In this document: in pieces, positions 33,675 through 42,345 of the stretch
Position numbering within the stretch: position 1 is the first letter of the stretch
Layout of the letters: each line of letters starts with the position of its first letter
From: Gallaecimonas sp. GXIMD4217
Lineage (GTDB): Bacteria; Pseudomonadota; Gammaproteobacteria; Enterobacterales; Gallaecimonadaceae
Assembly (NCBI RefSeq): GCF_038087665.1
Contig: NZ_CP149925.1
Location: 1,205,455 to 1,269,454 of the forward strand
Length of the DNA stretch: 64,000 nt
Reading direction: 5' to 3'
The notes under the pieces: generated by a model
Told to the model about the DNA's origin: nothing
The model's input: only the letters and a program-made list of their open reading frames with translations
Databases searched by the model: none
Program-made: the position numbers and the translations under genes

Positions 33675-34964
33675 ATGCAGAAACTGACCCTAGACCCCCG
33701 AAGTGACGCCCGGGGCGAGCTTGCCGTTCCCGGCTCCAAGTCCCTGTCCAACCGCGCCCTGCTGCTGGCGGCCATGGCCGACGGCCAGACCCGCCTCGAC
33801 AACCTGCTCGATGCCGACGACATCCGCCATATGCGCCATGCCCTGGGCGCCCTGGGCATGCCGGTGGCGGTCGAAGGAGAGCAGGCCCTGGTGAGCGGCC
33901 CCTGGCGCCCCCAGAGCCCGAGCCAGCCGCTGTTCCTCGGTAATGCCGGCACCGCCATGCGGCCTTTGGCGGCGGCCCTGGCCCTGACCCCGGGGGAATA
34001 CGAGCTGACCGGGGAGCCGCGCATGTACGAGCGGCCCATCGGCGATCTGGTGGAGGCGCTGCGCCAGCTGGGGGCGGACATCCACTACCTGGGCGAGCAG
34101 GGCTATCCGCCGCTGCGCATTCACGGCAAGCGCCTCAAGGGCGGCCTGGTCCGGGTCAGTGGTGCCCTGTCCAGCCAGTTCCTGTCGGCCCTGCTGATGG
34201 CGGCGCCGCTGTGCGAGGGCGAGGTGACCATAGAGGTGACCGGCGAGCTGGTGTCCAAGCCCTATGTGGCGCTGACCCTGGGGCTGATGGCCCTCTTCGG
34301 CGTGGAGGTGGCGCGGCCCAGCGAGGCGCGCTTCGTGATCCCGGCCGGCAGTGCCTACCGGAGCCCGGGCCGTTACCTGGTCGAAGGGGATGCCTCCTCG
34401 GCCTCCTATTTCCTGGCCGCCGGCGCCATCGCCGGCGAGGTGCGCCTCAAGGGCATCTACCAAGGCATGCTCCAGGGCGACGTGGCCTTTGCCGAGGCCC
34501 TGGCGGCCATGGGCGCCGAGGTGAGCTGGGAGGAAGACGCCGTCACCGTCAAAAAGGGCCGGCTCAAGGGCATCGACATCGACGCCAATGCCATTCCGGA
34601 CGCGGCCATGACCCTGGCCACCACGGCGCTGTTTGCCGAGGGCGACACGGTGATCCGCAACATCTACAACTGGCGCCTCAAGGAAACCGACCGCCTGGCC
34701 GCCATGGCCGCCGAGCTTGCCAAGGTGGGCGCCGAGGTGGAAGAGGGCAGGGACTTTATCCGCATCCGGCCACCGAAAGTGCTTCGCCACGGTGAGATCG
34801 AAACCTACAACGACCACCGCATGGCCATGTGTTTTGCCCTCTGCGCCTTCGGCGAGGCGGGCATCACCATCCTGGATCCGGACTGCACCCACAAGACCTT
34901 CCCGGACTTCTTCGAGCGTTTCGAGGCGATCAGTTCAGGAAAGGGAAACAAAAATCCCCTATAA
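33675..34964 (+). CDS. aroA: 3-phosphoshikimate 1-carboxyvinyltransferase (EPSP synthase)
   Basis: A 429-residue enzyme of the shikimate pathway joining shikimate 3-phosphate and phosphoenolpyruvate. [17 protein letters not shown] binds substrate, [17 protein letters not shown] is the class I (glyphosate-sensitive type) motif and [14 protein letters not shown] is also conserved, as is [11 protein letters not shown] near the end. It lies 22 bases after the chorismate mutase gene and 56 before cmk. Confidence 0.96.
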   Translation: MQKLTLDPRSDARGELAVPGSKSLSNRALLLAAMADGQTRLDNLLDADDIRHMRHALGALGMPVAVEGEQALVSGPWRPQSPSQPLFLGNAGTAMRPLAAALALTPGEYELTGEPRMYERPIGDLVEALRQLGADIHYLGEQGYPPLRIHGKRLKGGLVRVSGALSSQFLSALLMAAPLCEGEVTIEVTGELVSKPYVALTLGLMALFGVEVARPSEARFVIPAGSAYRSPGRYLVEGDASSASYFLAAGAIAGEVRLKGIYQGMLQGDVAFAEALAAMGAEVSWEEDAVTVKKGRLKGIDIDANAIPDAAMTLATTALFAEGDTVIRNIYNWRLKETDRLAAMAAELAKVGAEVEEGRDFIRIRPPKVLRHGEIETYNDHRMAMCFALCAFGEAGITILDPDCTHKTFPDFFERFEAISSGKGNKNPL

Positions 34965-35020
34965 TGCCGCCCCGACGCCTGCCGGCCCGGAGCCGGCATC
35001 CGTAATTTTGGGAGGAAACT

Positions 35021-35707
35021 ATGGCGGAAAACGTCCCTGTCATCACCGTTGATGGACCCAGCGGTGTGGGCAAAGGCACCCTCTGTCAGCACCTGGCCAA
35101 CCGCCTGGGCTGGCACCTGCTCGACTCCGGTGCCATCTACCGGGTACTGGCCCTGGCCGCCCTGCACCACGAGGTGCCGGTCGACGACGAAGAGGCCCTG
35201 GTACCCCTGGCTGCCCATCTGGACGTGCAGTTTCTCAGCCAAGACGGCGAGATCCAGGTGATCCTGGAAGGCGAAGACGTCAGCCGCAGCATCCGCACCC
35301 AGGACGTGGCCAATGCCGCCTCCAAGGTGGCAGCCCTGCCCCGGGTCCGCGAGGCCCTGCTGCGCCGTCAGCGCGCCTTCAAGGCGGCCCCCGGCCTGGT
35401 GGCCGACGGTCGCGACATGGGCACTGTGGTGTTCACCAAGGCCCCGGTCAAACTGTTCCTGACCGCCAGCGCCGAAGTGCGGGCCCAGCGCCGCTTCGAT
35501 CAGTTGCTGGCATCCGGGCAGGATGTTAATATTGATCGTCTTTTAACCGAGATCCGTGAGCGTGACGAGCGCGATAGCAATCGCACCGTGGCGCCACTCA
35601 AGCCGGCCGAGGACGCTGTGGTCATCGACACCAGTGAACTCAACATCGAGCAGGTGCTCGAGTCGGCCTGGCAAACGGTCAGCGCCCGCATCCCGGGCCT
35701 GGCGTAA
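35021..35707 (+). CDS. cmk: cytidylate kinase
   Basis: A 228-residue P-loop kinase that phosphorylates CMP and dCMP. The nucleotide-binding loop is [15 protein letters not shown] (residues 11-25), and [10 protein letters not shown] and the RDERDSNR lid segment are family motifs. GGAGG lies 8 bases before the ATG. The gene precedes rpsA as in most gammaproteobacteria. Confidence 0.95.
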   Translation: MAENVPVITVDGPSGVGKGTLCQHLANRLGWHLLDSGAIYRVLALAALHHEVPVDDEEALVPLAAHLDVQFLSQDGEIQVILEGEDVSRSIRTQDVANAASKVAALPRVREALLRRQRAFKAAPGLVADGRDMGTVVFTKAPVKLFLTASAEVRAQRRFDQLLASGQDVNIDRLLTEIRERDERDSNRTVAPLKPAEDAVVIDTSELNIEQVLESAWQTVSARIPGLA

Positions 35708-35800
35708 ACTGGTTTCTGCTTCAGGGACGGAGCGGAAGAAACTAACAACCCCGTGTCGGCCGGATTGCCACATGGTTTTGTTTATTTAAGACATAGACAC

Positions 35801-37474
35801 ATGACTGAATCATTTGCTCAACTGTTCGAAGAAAGCCTCAAGGAAATCGAAACTCGCCCGGGTTCCATCGTCAAGGGTACCGTCGTTGCCATCGAAAACG
35901 GCATCGTCCTGGTTGACGCTGGCCTGAAATCCGAGTCCGCGATCCCTGCCGAGCAGTTCAAAGACAACGCCGGTGAGCTGACCGTTGCCGTTGGCGATCA
36001 GGTTGACGTGGCCCTGGACACCGTTGAAGACGGTTTCGGTGAGACCATCCTGTCCCGCGAAAAAGCCAAGCGCTACGAAGCCTGGCTGGTCCTGGAAAAA
36101 GCTTACGAGAACGACGAAGCCGTTATCGGTGTCATCAACGGCAAGGTCAAGGGTGGCTTCACCGTAGACCTGGCCGGTATCCGTGCCTTCCTGCCCGGTT
36201 CCCTGGTTGACATCCGTCCGGTTCGCGACACTGCCCACCTGGAAGGCAAGGACCTGGAATTCAAGGTCATCAAGCTGGACCAGAAGCGCAACAACGTCGT
36301 TGTTTCTCGCCGTGCCGTTATCGAGTCCGAGAACAATGTTGAGCGCGAGCAGCTGCTGCAAAACCTGCAAGAAGGTATGGAAGTCAAGGGTATCGTTAAG
36401 AACCTGACCGACTACGGTGCCTTCGTAGACCTGGGTGGCGTAGACGGCCTGCTGCACATCACCGACATGGCTTGGAAGCGCGTCAAGCACCCGAGCGAAA
36501 TCGTCAATGTCGGCGATGAAATCACCGTTAAGGTTCTGAAGTTCGACCGCGAGCGTACCCGTGTTTCCCTGGGTCTGAAGCAGCTGGGCGAAGATCCCTG
36601 GGTCGCCATCGCCGGTCGTTACCCGGAAGGCACCAAGCTGACCGGTCGCGTGACCAACCTGACCGACTACGGCTGCTTCGTTGAAATCGAAGAAGGCGTT
36701 GAAGGCCTGGTACACGTTTCCGAAATGGACTGGACCAACAAGAACATCCACCCCTCCAAGGTTGTCAACCTGGGCGACGAAGTGGAAGTCATGGTTCTGG
36801 ACATCGACGAAGAGCGTCGTCGCATCTCCCTGGGCCTCAAGCAGTGCAAGCAAAACCCCTGGGAAGAGTTTGCCGGCAAGTACAACAAGGGCGATCAGGT
36901 TTCCGGTAAGATCAAGTCCATCACCGACTTCGGTATCTTCATCGGCCTGGACGGCGGCATCGACGGTCTGGTTCACCTGTCCGACATCTCTTGGAATGCC
37001 TCCGGTGAAGAAGCCGTTCGCGAGTACAAGAAAGGCGAAGAAATCACCGCCGTTGTACTGCAGGTGGACGCCGAGCGCGAGCGCATCTCCCTGGGCGTGA
37101 AGCAGCTGGAAGCCGACCCGTTCAACGACTTCCTGAGCGACAACAAGAAAGGTGCTATCGTTAACGGTAAGATCGTTGCTGTTGACGCCAAGGGCGCCAC
37201 CGTTGACCTGGGTGAAGGTGTTGAAGGTTACATCCGTGCCTCCGATATCGCTCGCGAGCGTATCGAAGACGCTTCCACCGTACTGAGCGAAGGCCAGGAC
37301 GTTGAAGCCAAGTTCATGGGCGTTGACCGCAAGAACCGCACCATCAGCCTGTCCATCCGCGCCAAGGATGAAGCAGACGAGAAAGAAGCCATCGAGTCCC
37401 TGAACCAGCAGGACGAAGGCGCCTTCTCTTCCGCCATGGCTGAAGCCTTCAAGGCTGCCAAGAGCGACGAGTGA
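35801..37474 (+). CDS. rpsA: 30S ribosomal protein S1
   Basis: A 557-residue protein, identical in length to E. coli S1, that delivers mRNA to the 30S subunit. Six S1 RNA-binding repeats are visible, starting near residues 20, 105, 190, 275, 362 and 449; the last four carry the fuller G-x-V-x-N/S-x-T-D-Y/F-G-x-F-V core (for instance [19 protein letters not shown]). The start at 35801 ([13 protein letters not shown]) is the conserved one; an upstream in-frame ATG at 35753 lies in the leader. Codon use is strongly biased toward highly expressed codons (many GTT, GGT, CGT), unlike its neighbours. Confidence 0.97.
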   Translation: MTESFAQLFEESLKEIETRPGSIVKGTVVAIENGIVLVDAGLKSESAIPAEQFKDNAGELTVAVGDQVDVALDTVEDGFGETILSREKAKRYEAWLVLEKAYENDEAVIGVINGKVKGGFTVDLAGIRAFLPGSLVDIRPVRDTAHLEGKDLEFKVIKLDQKRNNVVVSRRAVIESENNVEREQLLQNLQEGMEVKGIVKNLTDYGAFVDLGGVDGLLHITDMAWKRVKHPSEIVNVGDEITVKVLKFDRERTRVSLGLKQLGEDPWVAIAGRYPEGTKLTGRVTNLTDYGCFVEIEEGVEGLVHVSEMDWTNKNIHPSKVVNLGDEVEVMVLDIDEERRRISLGLKQCKQNPWEEFAGKYNKGDQVSGKIKSITDFGIFIGLDGGIDGLVHLSDISWNASGEEAVREYKKGEEITAVVLQVDAERERISLGVKQLEADPFNDFLSDNKKGAIVNGKIVAVDAKGATVDLGEGVEGYIRASDIARERIEDASTVLSEGQDVEAKFMGVDRKNRTISLSIRAKDEADEKEAIESLNQQDEGAFSSAMAEAFKAAKSDE

Positions 37475-37478
37475 TAGG

Positions 37479-37499
37479 GTAGGGGCCCCTGGCCCCTAC
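37479..37499. other. hairpin between rpsA and ihfB
   Basis: GTAGGGGCC-CCT-GGCCCCTAC is a perfect 9-bp stem without a T-run, just after the rpsA stop. It may stabilise the rpsA mRNA end or partly attenuate ihfB. Confidence 0.5.
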
Positions 37500-37527
37500 T
37501 GCCCCTTCGCACATTAGGGATAACAGC

Positions 37528-37818
37528 ATGACCAAGTCTGAATTGATTGAGCAGCTTGCCGGCAAGCATACCGACATTTCCGCCAAGGAAGTGGAGCTGG
37601 CCATCAAGGAGCTCCTGGAACAGATGGCGCAGACCCTGGAAGAGGGCGAGCGTATCGAGATCCGGGGATTTGGCAGTTTTTCCCTCCATTACCGGGCGCC
37701 CCGTACCGGCCGTAACCCCAAGACCGGGGAATCGGTCAGTCTGCCGGCCAAATACGTGCCGCACTTCAAGCCCGGAAAGGAGCTGCGGGAGCGGGTCAAT
37801 CAGTCCCTTGCGGGCTGA
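37528..37818 (+). CDS. ihfB: integration host factor subunit beta
   Basis: A 96-residue HU/IHF-fold DNA-bending protein. [11 protein letters not shown] at the start and [20 protein letters not shown] in the beta-arm and after, with the intercalating proline region, identify the beta subunit. It pairs with IhfA. Position after rpsA is conserved. GGGATAACAGC with a weak ribosome binding site precedes it. Confidence 0.96.
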   Translation: MTKSELIEQLAGKHTDISAKEVELAIKELLEQMAQTLEEGERIEIRGFGSFSLHYRAPRTGRNPKTGESVSLPAKYVPHFKPGKELRERVNQSLAG

Positions 37819-37833
37819 GCCTCAACTCAAATG

Positions 37834-37865
37834 AAAAAACGGCATGCAATCGCATGCCGTTTTTG
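37834..37865 (+). terminator. rho-independent terminator after ihfB
   Basis: AAAAAACGGCATGC-AATC-GCATGCCGTTTTTG, stem of 9 GC-rich pairs with flanking A and T runs. Confidence 0.88.
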
Positions 37866-37922
37866 TGTGTATGGGGCATTTTGGGCAATAATAGCCGCCT
37901 GACTGAACACACAGGAGGTGTG

Positions 37923-38189
37923 GTGAAAGCGCTCTACAAATTCCTGCGATGGCTGGTCCTGCTGGCACTGTTCGTGCTGATGCTGGCCATTGGCTCCCAA
38001 AACCCGGAACCGGTTTCCGTCAATTTCCTGATCGCCCGCCAAACCCTGTCTTTGGGCCATTGGCTGGGTATCGCCTTTGCCATTGGTGCCCTGGTCTCCC
38101 TGCTGCTGCTGGGCTCGCTGCTGATGCTGCAAAGGGCCAGAGTGAAGCTGCTGACCCGCAAGCTCAACAAAGCCAAGGGTGCAAGCTGA
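37923..38189 (+). CDS. lapA: lipopolysaccharide assembly protein A
   Basis: An 88-residue inner-membrane protein with two membrane helices (about residues 8-26 and 42-66, the second starting LGHWLGIAFAIGALVSL) and a short basic C-terminal tail with coiled-coil character (ARVKLLTRKLNKAK). The GTG at 37923, 4 bases after AGGAGG, is preferred over a GTG immediately before it and over an ATG inside the ihfB terminator. LapA acts with LapB to control LpxC and LPS output. The gene lies 3 bases before lapB. Confidence 0.88.
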   Translation: MKALYKFLRWLVLLALFVLMLAIGSQNPEPVSVNFLIARQTLSLGHWLGIAFAIGALVSLLLLGSLLMLQRARVKLLTRKLNKAKGAS

Positions 38190-38192
38190 TCC

Positions 38193-39362
38193 ATGGTTGA
38201 ATTGCTGTTCCTGCTCCTGCCCATTGCCGCCGGTTACGGCTGGTACATGGGGCGCCGTAGCGTCCGCCAGGAGCGGGAAGTGCAGCGCAGTCACCTGTCC
38301 AGGCGTTATTTCCAGGGCCTGAATTTCCTGCTTTCCGATCAACCGGACAAGGCCGTCGACCTCTTTATCGACATGCTGGCCGTGGACAGCGAAACCATGG
38401 AGACCCACCTGGCTCTGGGCAATCTCTTTCGCCGCCGCGGCGAAGTGGACAGGGCCATCCGCATCCACCAGAACCTGGTGGCCAGACCGTCCCTGTCCCT
38501 GGAGGACAGGCGCATGGCCATGCAGGAGCTGGGCGAGGACTTCATGGTCGCCGGCCTGTTCGACCGGGCCGAGAACATCTTCGACGAACTCAAGGACGAC
38601 AAGGACCACCGCCAGCATGCCCTGGCCCAGCTGCTGAACATCTACCAGGCCACCAAGGACTGGCAGCAGGCCATCGACATCGCCAGGGCCATGGGCAGCG
38701 GCGGTGGCGTCTCGGTGAAGCGGGCCTGTGCCCACTTCCACTGCCAGCTGGCGGAGCTGGCCCTGGACAAGGGCGCGACCAAGGACGCCCAGAAGCAATA
38801 CAGGAAGGCCCTGGAGGTCGACCCTGGCTGTAGCCGGGCCCGACTGGGGATGGCAGGGCTGCTGCGGGACAAGGGCGACAGCCAGGGCGCCCTGGACGTG
38901 CTGATCCCTGTGCTGGAGCACGACAGGGACAACCTGACCGAGTGCCTGCCGCTCATCGCCGACAGCTTCGCCCGCCTGGGCGACGAGGACGGCTACCGGG
39001 AATTTCTGCAGGAGGCGGTGGCCAAGGGGGCGGGCGCCTCCAGCCTGCTGGCCCTGGCCGACAGGCTGGCGACCAACGCCGGCCTGGAGCAGGCCGAGGC
39101 CCTGGTGCTGGACACCATCAAGCGCCAACCGACCCTGAAGGCGTTTCGGCGGCTGATCCAGTACCAGCGCGACCGGCTCAGCGACAGCGCCGCCAAGGAG
39201 AGCCTCAACATGCTGGCGGAGCTGGTGGAACAGCAGATCCGCATCCGCCCCGTTTATCGTTGCCGCCAGTGCGGCTTTTCCGCAAATCAACAATATTGGC
39301 AATGCCCCAGCTGCAAGAGCTGGGGTCAAATCAAACCCATCCGCGGTCTGGATGGTGAGTAA
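38193..39362 (+). CDS. lapB: lipopolysaccharide assembly protein B
   Basis: A 389-residue inner-membrane-anchored protein (helix at residues 2-17, facing the cytoplasm). A series of TPR repeats spans about residues 35-330, and a rubredoxin-like zinc site at the C-terminus reads CRQCGF then CPSCKSWG. LapB adapts FtsH to degrade LpxC and so sets LPS synthesis. Length matches E. coli YciM/LapB (389). Followed closely by pyrF, as in E. coli. Confidence 0.95.
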   Translation: MVELLFLLLPIAAGYGWYMGRRSVRQEREVQRSHLSRRYFQGLNFLLSDQPDKAVDLFIDMLAVDSETMETHLALGNLFRRRGEVDRAIRIHQNLVARPSLSLEDRRMAMQELGEDFMVAGLFDRAENIFDELKDDKDHRQHALAQLLNIYQATKDWQQAIDIARAMGSGGGVSVKRACAHFHCQLAELALDKGATKDAQKQYRKALEVDPGCSRARLGMAGLLRDKGDSQGALDVLIPVLEHDRDNLTECLPLIADSFARLGDEDGYREFLQEAVAKGAGASSLLALADRLATNAGLEQAEALVLDTIKRQPTLKAFRRLIQYQRDRLSDSAAKESLNMLAELVEQQIRIRPVYRCRQCGFSANQQYWQCPSCKSWGQIKPIRGLDGE

Positions 39363-39371
39363 GGAGTGAAT

Positions 39372-40067
39372 ATGCAAAGCCCCGTTATCGTTGCCCTGGA
39401 TTTTGCCGACAAGGCCAAGGCCCTGGCCCTGGTGGATCGTCTGGAGCCCAGCGCCTGTCGCCTCAAGGTGGGTAAGGAAATGTTCACTCTGTTCGGTCCC
39501 GATTTTGTCCGCGAACTGGTGGCGCGGGGCTTCGACGTCTTCCTGGATCTGAAATTCCACGACATCCCCAACACCGTCGCCAAGGCGGTGGCCGCCGCCG
39601 CCGAGCTGGGGGTGTGGATGGTCAATGTCCATGCCAGCGGTGGCAGCTGCATGATGAAGGCCGCCAAGGAGGCCCTGGCTACCTATGGCGACAAGGCGCC
39701 GTTGCTGATCGCCGTGACCGTGCTGACCTCCATGACCGACGAGGAGCTGGCCGAGCTGGGCGTCGATGCCGACCAGGCCCAGCAGCAGGTGCTGCGCCTG
39801 GCCAGACTGGCCAAGGACAGCGGCCTGGATGGCGTGGTCTGTTCCGCCAAGGAAGCCGCCCTGCTCAAGGGCGAGCTGGGCCAGGACTTCAAGCTGGTGA
39901 CCCCCGGGATCCGTCCGGCGGGCAGTGACGCCGGCGACCAGCGCCGGGTCATGACACCTGTCGATGCCGTCCAGGCTGGTGCCGACTACCTGGTCATGGG
40001 CAGGCCCATCACCCAGGCCGATGAGCCGCTGGCGGTGCTCAAGGCGGTCAACGCCTCCCTCAGCTGA
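39372..40067 (+). CDS. pyrF: orotidine 5'-phosphate decarboxylase
   Basis: A 231-residue TIM-barrel enzyme making UMP. The catalytic Lys-Asp network lies in [13 protein letters not shown], and the phosphate-binding end has TPGIRP. The ATG at 39372, 5 bases after AAGGAG, is chosen over the GTG at 39366, which is inside the Shine-Dalgarno sequence. It is the last gene of the lapAB-pyrF unit. Confidence 0.95.
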   Translation: MQSPVIVALDFADKAKALALVDRLEPSACRLKVGKEMFTLFGPDFVRELVARGFDVFLDLKFHDIPNTVAKAVAAAAELGVWMVNVHASGGSCMMKAAKEALATYGDKAPLLIAVTVLTSMTDEELAELGVDADQAQQQVLRLARLAKDSGLDGVVCSAKEAALLKGELGQDFKLVTPGIRPAGSDAGDQRRVMTPVDAVQAGADYLVMGRPITQADEPLAVLKAVNASLS

Positions 40068-40131
40068 ACTATACTTTTAGTGAGCTGGGAGTTTGCTCAC
40101 AAGGAAAAGTCACTGACAGAGGAATGTTGGT

Positions 40132-40443
40132 ATGAAAAGGAGTTTGGTCGGCTGCCTGTTGGCAGCGACAATGCTGATAGCGAGCCCGCTGACGGCGGTA
40201 GCCAACTCAACCCAGGAGGCTGCGAAAGCGACTGCTGCGGTTGGCGAGATGCTCAACATCAATTCTGCTTCGGCAGAGGAAATCGCCCGCATTCTCAAGG
40301 GCGTCGGAGCGAAAAAGGCAGCGGCTATTGTGGAATACAGGAAGCTCCACGGGCCTTTCAAAAGCCTTGAAGATCTCAAGGAGGTGAAAGGGTTGGGGAA
40401 TAAGCTCCTGGCCGCGAACGCCGATAAAATTCGCTTCAAGTAA
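40132..40443 (+). CDS. ComEA-like secreted helix-hairpin-helix protein
   Basis: A 103-residue protein with a signal peptide (residues 1-24, MKRSLVGCLLAATMLIASPL then AVAN) and a double helix-hairpin-helix DNA-binding domain (LNINSASAEEIARILKGVGA, KKAAAIVEYR, FKSLEDLKEVKGLGNKLL). The family includes periplasmic DNA-binding proteins such as ComEA of Vibrio, which pull DNA into the periplasm during natural transformation. Uptake genes are not seen nearby. A strong terminator follows. Confidence 0.88.
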   Translation: MKRSLVGCLLAATMLIASPLTAVANSTQEAAKATAAVGEMLNINSASAEEIARILKGVGAKKAAAIVEYRKLHGPFKSLEDLKEVKGLGNKLLAANADKIRFK

Positions 40444-40445
40444 CA

Positions 40446-40470
40446 GGGGGGCCGTCAGGCCCCCCTTCTT
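40446..40470. terminator. hairpin terminator shared by comEA-like gene and rrtA
   Basis: GGGGGGCC-GTCA-GGCCCCCC followed by TTCTT. The loop contains the complement of the rhombosortase stop codon (40455-40457), so the rrtA end lies inside the hairpin. Confidence 0.75.
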
Positions 40471-41006
40471 GTTGCCACCCAGGGCAGGGCGGCCAGCACT
40501 CCCAGCAGGTGGGCCTCGGTGACCACCCTGGCGTCGATCAGCGCCGTAACCTGCGCCGAGCCGCCGGCAAGCTGCTCCCAGAACACCTTGGCGATGACAC
40601 CGCCCAACAGCCACCAGCCCGTTTGTTCCCCACGCTTGATATCTTCGGCCGCTCCCATCAGCAACAGACCGTGCAGGGCGCCGGACAGGCCCACGTACCA
40701 TGACAGGTCGGGCAGCCACAGGTAGAGACCCACCGAGATCACCAGGGCCAGATAACCCAGGCGCAGCCACCAGCCAAGGGGGTTGTAGTAGCTGCCGTGC
40801 AGCCAGGCGATCAGGCCCAGGCCACCCAGGTTCAAGAGCAGGTGCCAGCCGTTGGTATGCAGCAGGTGGCCGGTCAGCAGCCGCCACAGCTCAAGGCTTT
40901 CCAGGCTGCTGCGTTCATAGACCAGCAAACTTTGCCCGCTTTCGGGCAGGATAGCGGCCAATATCGCCACCATGGCGATGGAAAGGGGGCCGTACAGGCG
41001 TCGCAT
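40455..41006 (-). CDS. rrtA: rhombosortase (rhomboid-family GlyGly-CTERM protease)
   Basis: A 183-residue polytopic rhomboid protease. The catalytic serine is in YVGLSGALHGLL (GxSG) and the histidine in TEAHLLGVLAA; HTNGWHLLLNLGG is a conserved loop of the family. Rhombosortases cleave and attach to lipid the GlyGly-CTERM tails of secreted proteins. No gene in this window ends in a GlyGly-CTERM tail, so the substrates are elsewhere. Divergent from the tapT-like gene. Confidence 0.88.
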   Translation of the reverse strand: MRRLYGPLSIAMVAILAAILPESGQSLLVYERSSLESLELWRLLTGHLLHTNGWHLLLNLGGLGLIAWLHGSYYNPLGWWLRLGYLALVISVGLYLWLPDLSWYVGLSGALHGLLLMGAAEDIKRGEQTGWWLLGGVIAKVFWEQLAGGSAQVTALIDARVVTEAHLLGVLAALPWVATRRGA

Positions 41007-41052
41007 TTATCAACACTTCTTCTTACAATGGGCCCCCAGTTTAGGAGGCTTG

Positions 41053-41637
41053 ATGGCAAGAGAGAAGTGCCCCCGCTGCGATCGCGACCAATGGCATTGC
41101 ATCTGTAGCCTGGTTTCACCGGTGCCGGCGCAAAGTCCGGTGGCCATACTGCAGTTTCCCAAGGAGGCGGCCCACCCCCTGAACACCGCCGCGCTGCTAA
41201 AGGCGTCTTTGCCGGACTGCCGAGTCTGGGTGGGGGAGGCCTTCGACGGCGAGCCGGCGGTGGACCACTTCCTGGCGCAAGCGCCGCTGTTGCTGTACCC
41301 CAGCGAGGAGGCGCTGCCCCTGGAGGAACTGCCCAGGCAGCCCAGGCCGCTGTTGCTCTTGGACGGCACCTGGAAGAAGGCCTACCGCCTCTACCAGAGC
41401 AATCCGGCATTGAAGGGGCTGACCGCCGTCCGGCTGCCCGACGGCGTCCAGGGGCGTTACCGGCTGCGCAAGAGCCCCAAGGCCGAAGGCTTGTCCACCC
41501 TGGAGGCGGCCGCCATGGTGCTGGCCCACCTCGAACCCGGCCTGGATGTGGCCCCCCTCTACCAGGCCATGGATGCCATGATAGAGCGCCAGCTTGGCCG
41601 CATGCCGGCCGAGCTGCGCCAGCGATACCAACCATAA
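41053..41637 (+). CDS. tapT: DTW-domain tRNA-uridine aminocarboxypropyltransferase
   Basis: A 194-residue protein that adds the 3-amino-3-carboxypropyl group to a tRNA uridine (acp3U47 in E. coli by TapT/YfiP). The N-terminal CPRCDRDQWHCIC cysteines probably bind zinc, LLDGTWKKAYRL carries the DGTW signature and SPKAEGLSTLEAAAM is conserved. The ATG at 41053 follows AGGAGG; in-frame upstream starts are not supported by a ribosome binding site. It is followed after 9 bases by the thioesterase gene. Confidence 0.88.
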   Translation: MAREKCPRCDRDQWHCICSLVSPVPAQSPVAILQFPKEAAHPLNTAALLKASLPDCRVWVGEAFDGEPAVDHFLAQAPLLLYPSEEALPLEELPRQPRPLLLLDGTWKKAYRLYQSNPALKGLTAVRLPDGVQGRYRLRKSPKAEGLSTLEAAAMVLAHLEPGLDVAPLYQAMDAMIERQLGRMPAELRQRYQP

Positions 41638-41646
41638 GGAAAGGCG

Positions 41647-42057
41647 ATGTCACGTCATCAAAGTGAAATCAAGGTTCGGGGCTTCCACCTGGACATCTAC
41701 CAGCACGTCAATAACGCCCGCTACCTGGAGTTCCTGGAGGAGGCCAGGTGGGCCATGCTCGAGGACAGGGGCGAGCTGGCCTGGTTCCAGGAGCGGGGGC
41801 TGGCGTTCGTGATCGTCAACATCAATATCAACTACCGGGCCGCCGCCACCATGGGCCAGACCCTGGTCATCGACACCTGGCTGTCCAAGGTGGGCGAGCG
41901 CAGCGGCGTATTCAGCCAGGAGATCCGCCTGCAGGGCACCGAGACGGTCGTGGCCGATGCCGCCATCACCTTCGTCTGCCTGGACCAGAAAACCGGCAAG
42001 CCGGTGCCCCTTGAAGGCGAACTGGGCGGCTACCTGGCGCAACAACTGGCGGCCTGA
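41647..42057 (+). CDS. acyl-CoA thioesterase, 4HBT/YbgC family
   Basis: A 136-residue hotdog thioesterase. RGFHLDIYQHVNNARYLEFLEEARW carries the Asp and the HVNNxxY core. It is distinct from the pigment-cluster thioesterase (1435). Substrate not known. It shares an operon with tapT by spacing (9 bases) and is preceded by AAGGAAAGG. Confidence 0.87.
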   Translation: MSRHQSEIKVRGFHLDIYQHVNNARYLEFLEEARWAMLEDRGELAWFQERGLAFVIVNININYRAAATMGQTLVIDTWLSKVGERSGVFSQEIRLQGTETVVADAAITFVCLDQKTGKPVPLEGELGGYLAQQLAA

Positions 42058-42139
42058 ACCGGGCCGCAAATTGCCGCTGGCAATGACCTGACGAAAACGT
42101 TACAATGCGCCGCGACCCTACATGAGTGCGGAGCCCGTC

Positions 42140-42238
42140 ATGGAATTTCATGAACCGCATGAGGCGTACTATCAGCTGCAGGAAGAGGTGGCCAGAGAGC
42201 TGCCCTACGAGCAGGAAGAAGACGCCTTTATCTGCTAA
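42140..42238 (+). CDS. small acidic 32-residue protein
   Basis: An ORF of 33 codons including stop, starting MEFHEPHEAYYQLQ and ending EEDAFIC. GGAG lies 6 bases before the ATG, TACAAT at 42101-42106 could be its -10 box, and a strong terminator follows 22 bases after the stop. This combination suggests an expressed small gene. It is rich in Glu and has His and a terminal Cys that could bind a metal. Family not recognised. Confidence 0.6.
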   Translation: MEFHEPHEAYYQLQEEVARELPYEQEEDAFIC

Positions 42239-42261
42239 GTGCAGATCCACTACGTGAAGCA

Positions 42262-42298
42262 AAAAAGGCAACCGATTTCCCCGGTTGCCTTTTCTTTT
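42262..42298 (+). terminator. rho-independent terminator after the small ORF
   Basis: AAAAGGCAACCG, a short loop, CCGGTTGCC then TTTTCTTTTT. Confidence 0.8.
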
Positions 42299-42345
42299 TG
42301 GGGCTGTCAGCATCACCGTCATTGCCAATGGACGGAGCCTTTCCC

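Noticed and set aside
35753-35800. 16-residue extension of ribosomal protein S1
   Set aside because: Conserved length is 557 residues from MTESFAQL; the extension is untranslated leader.
37479-37499. Hairpin after rpsA as a full terminator
   Set aside because: There is no T-run; kept only as a hairpin of unknown role.
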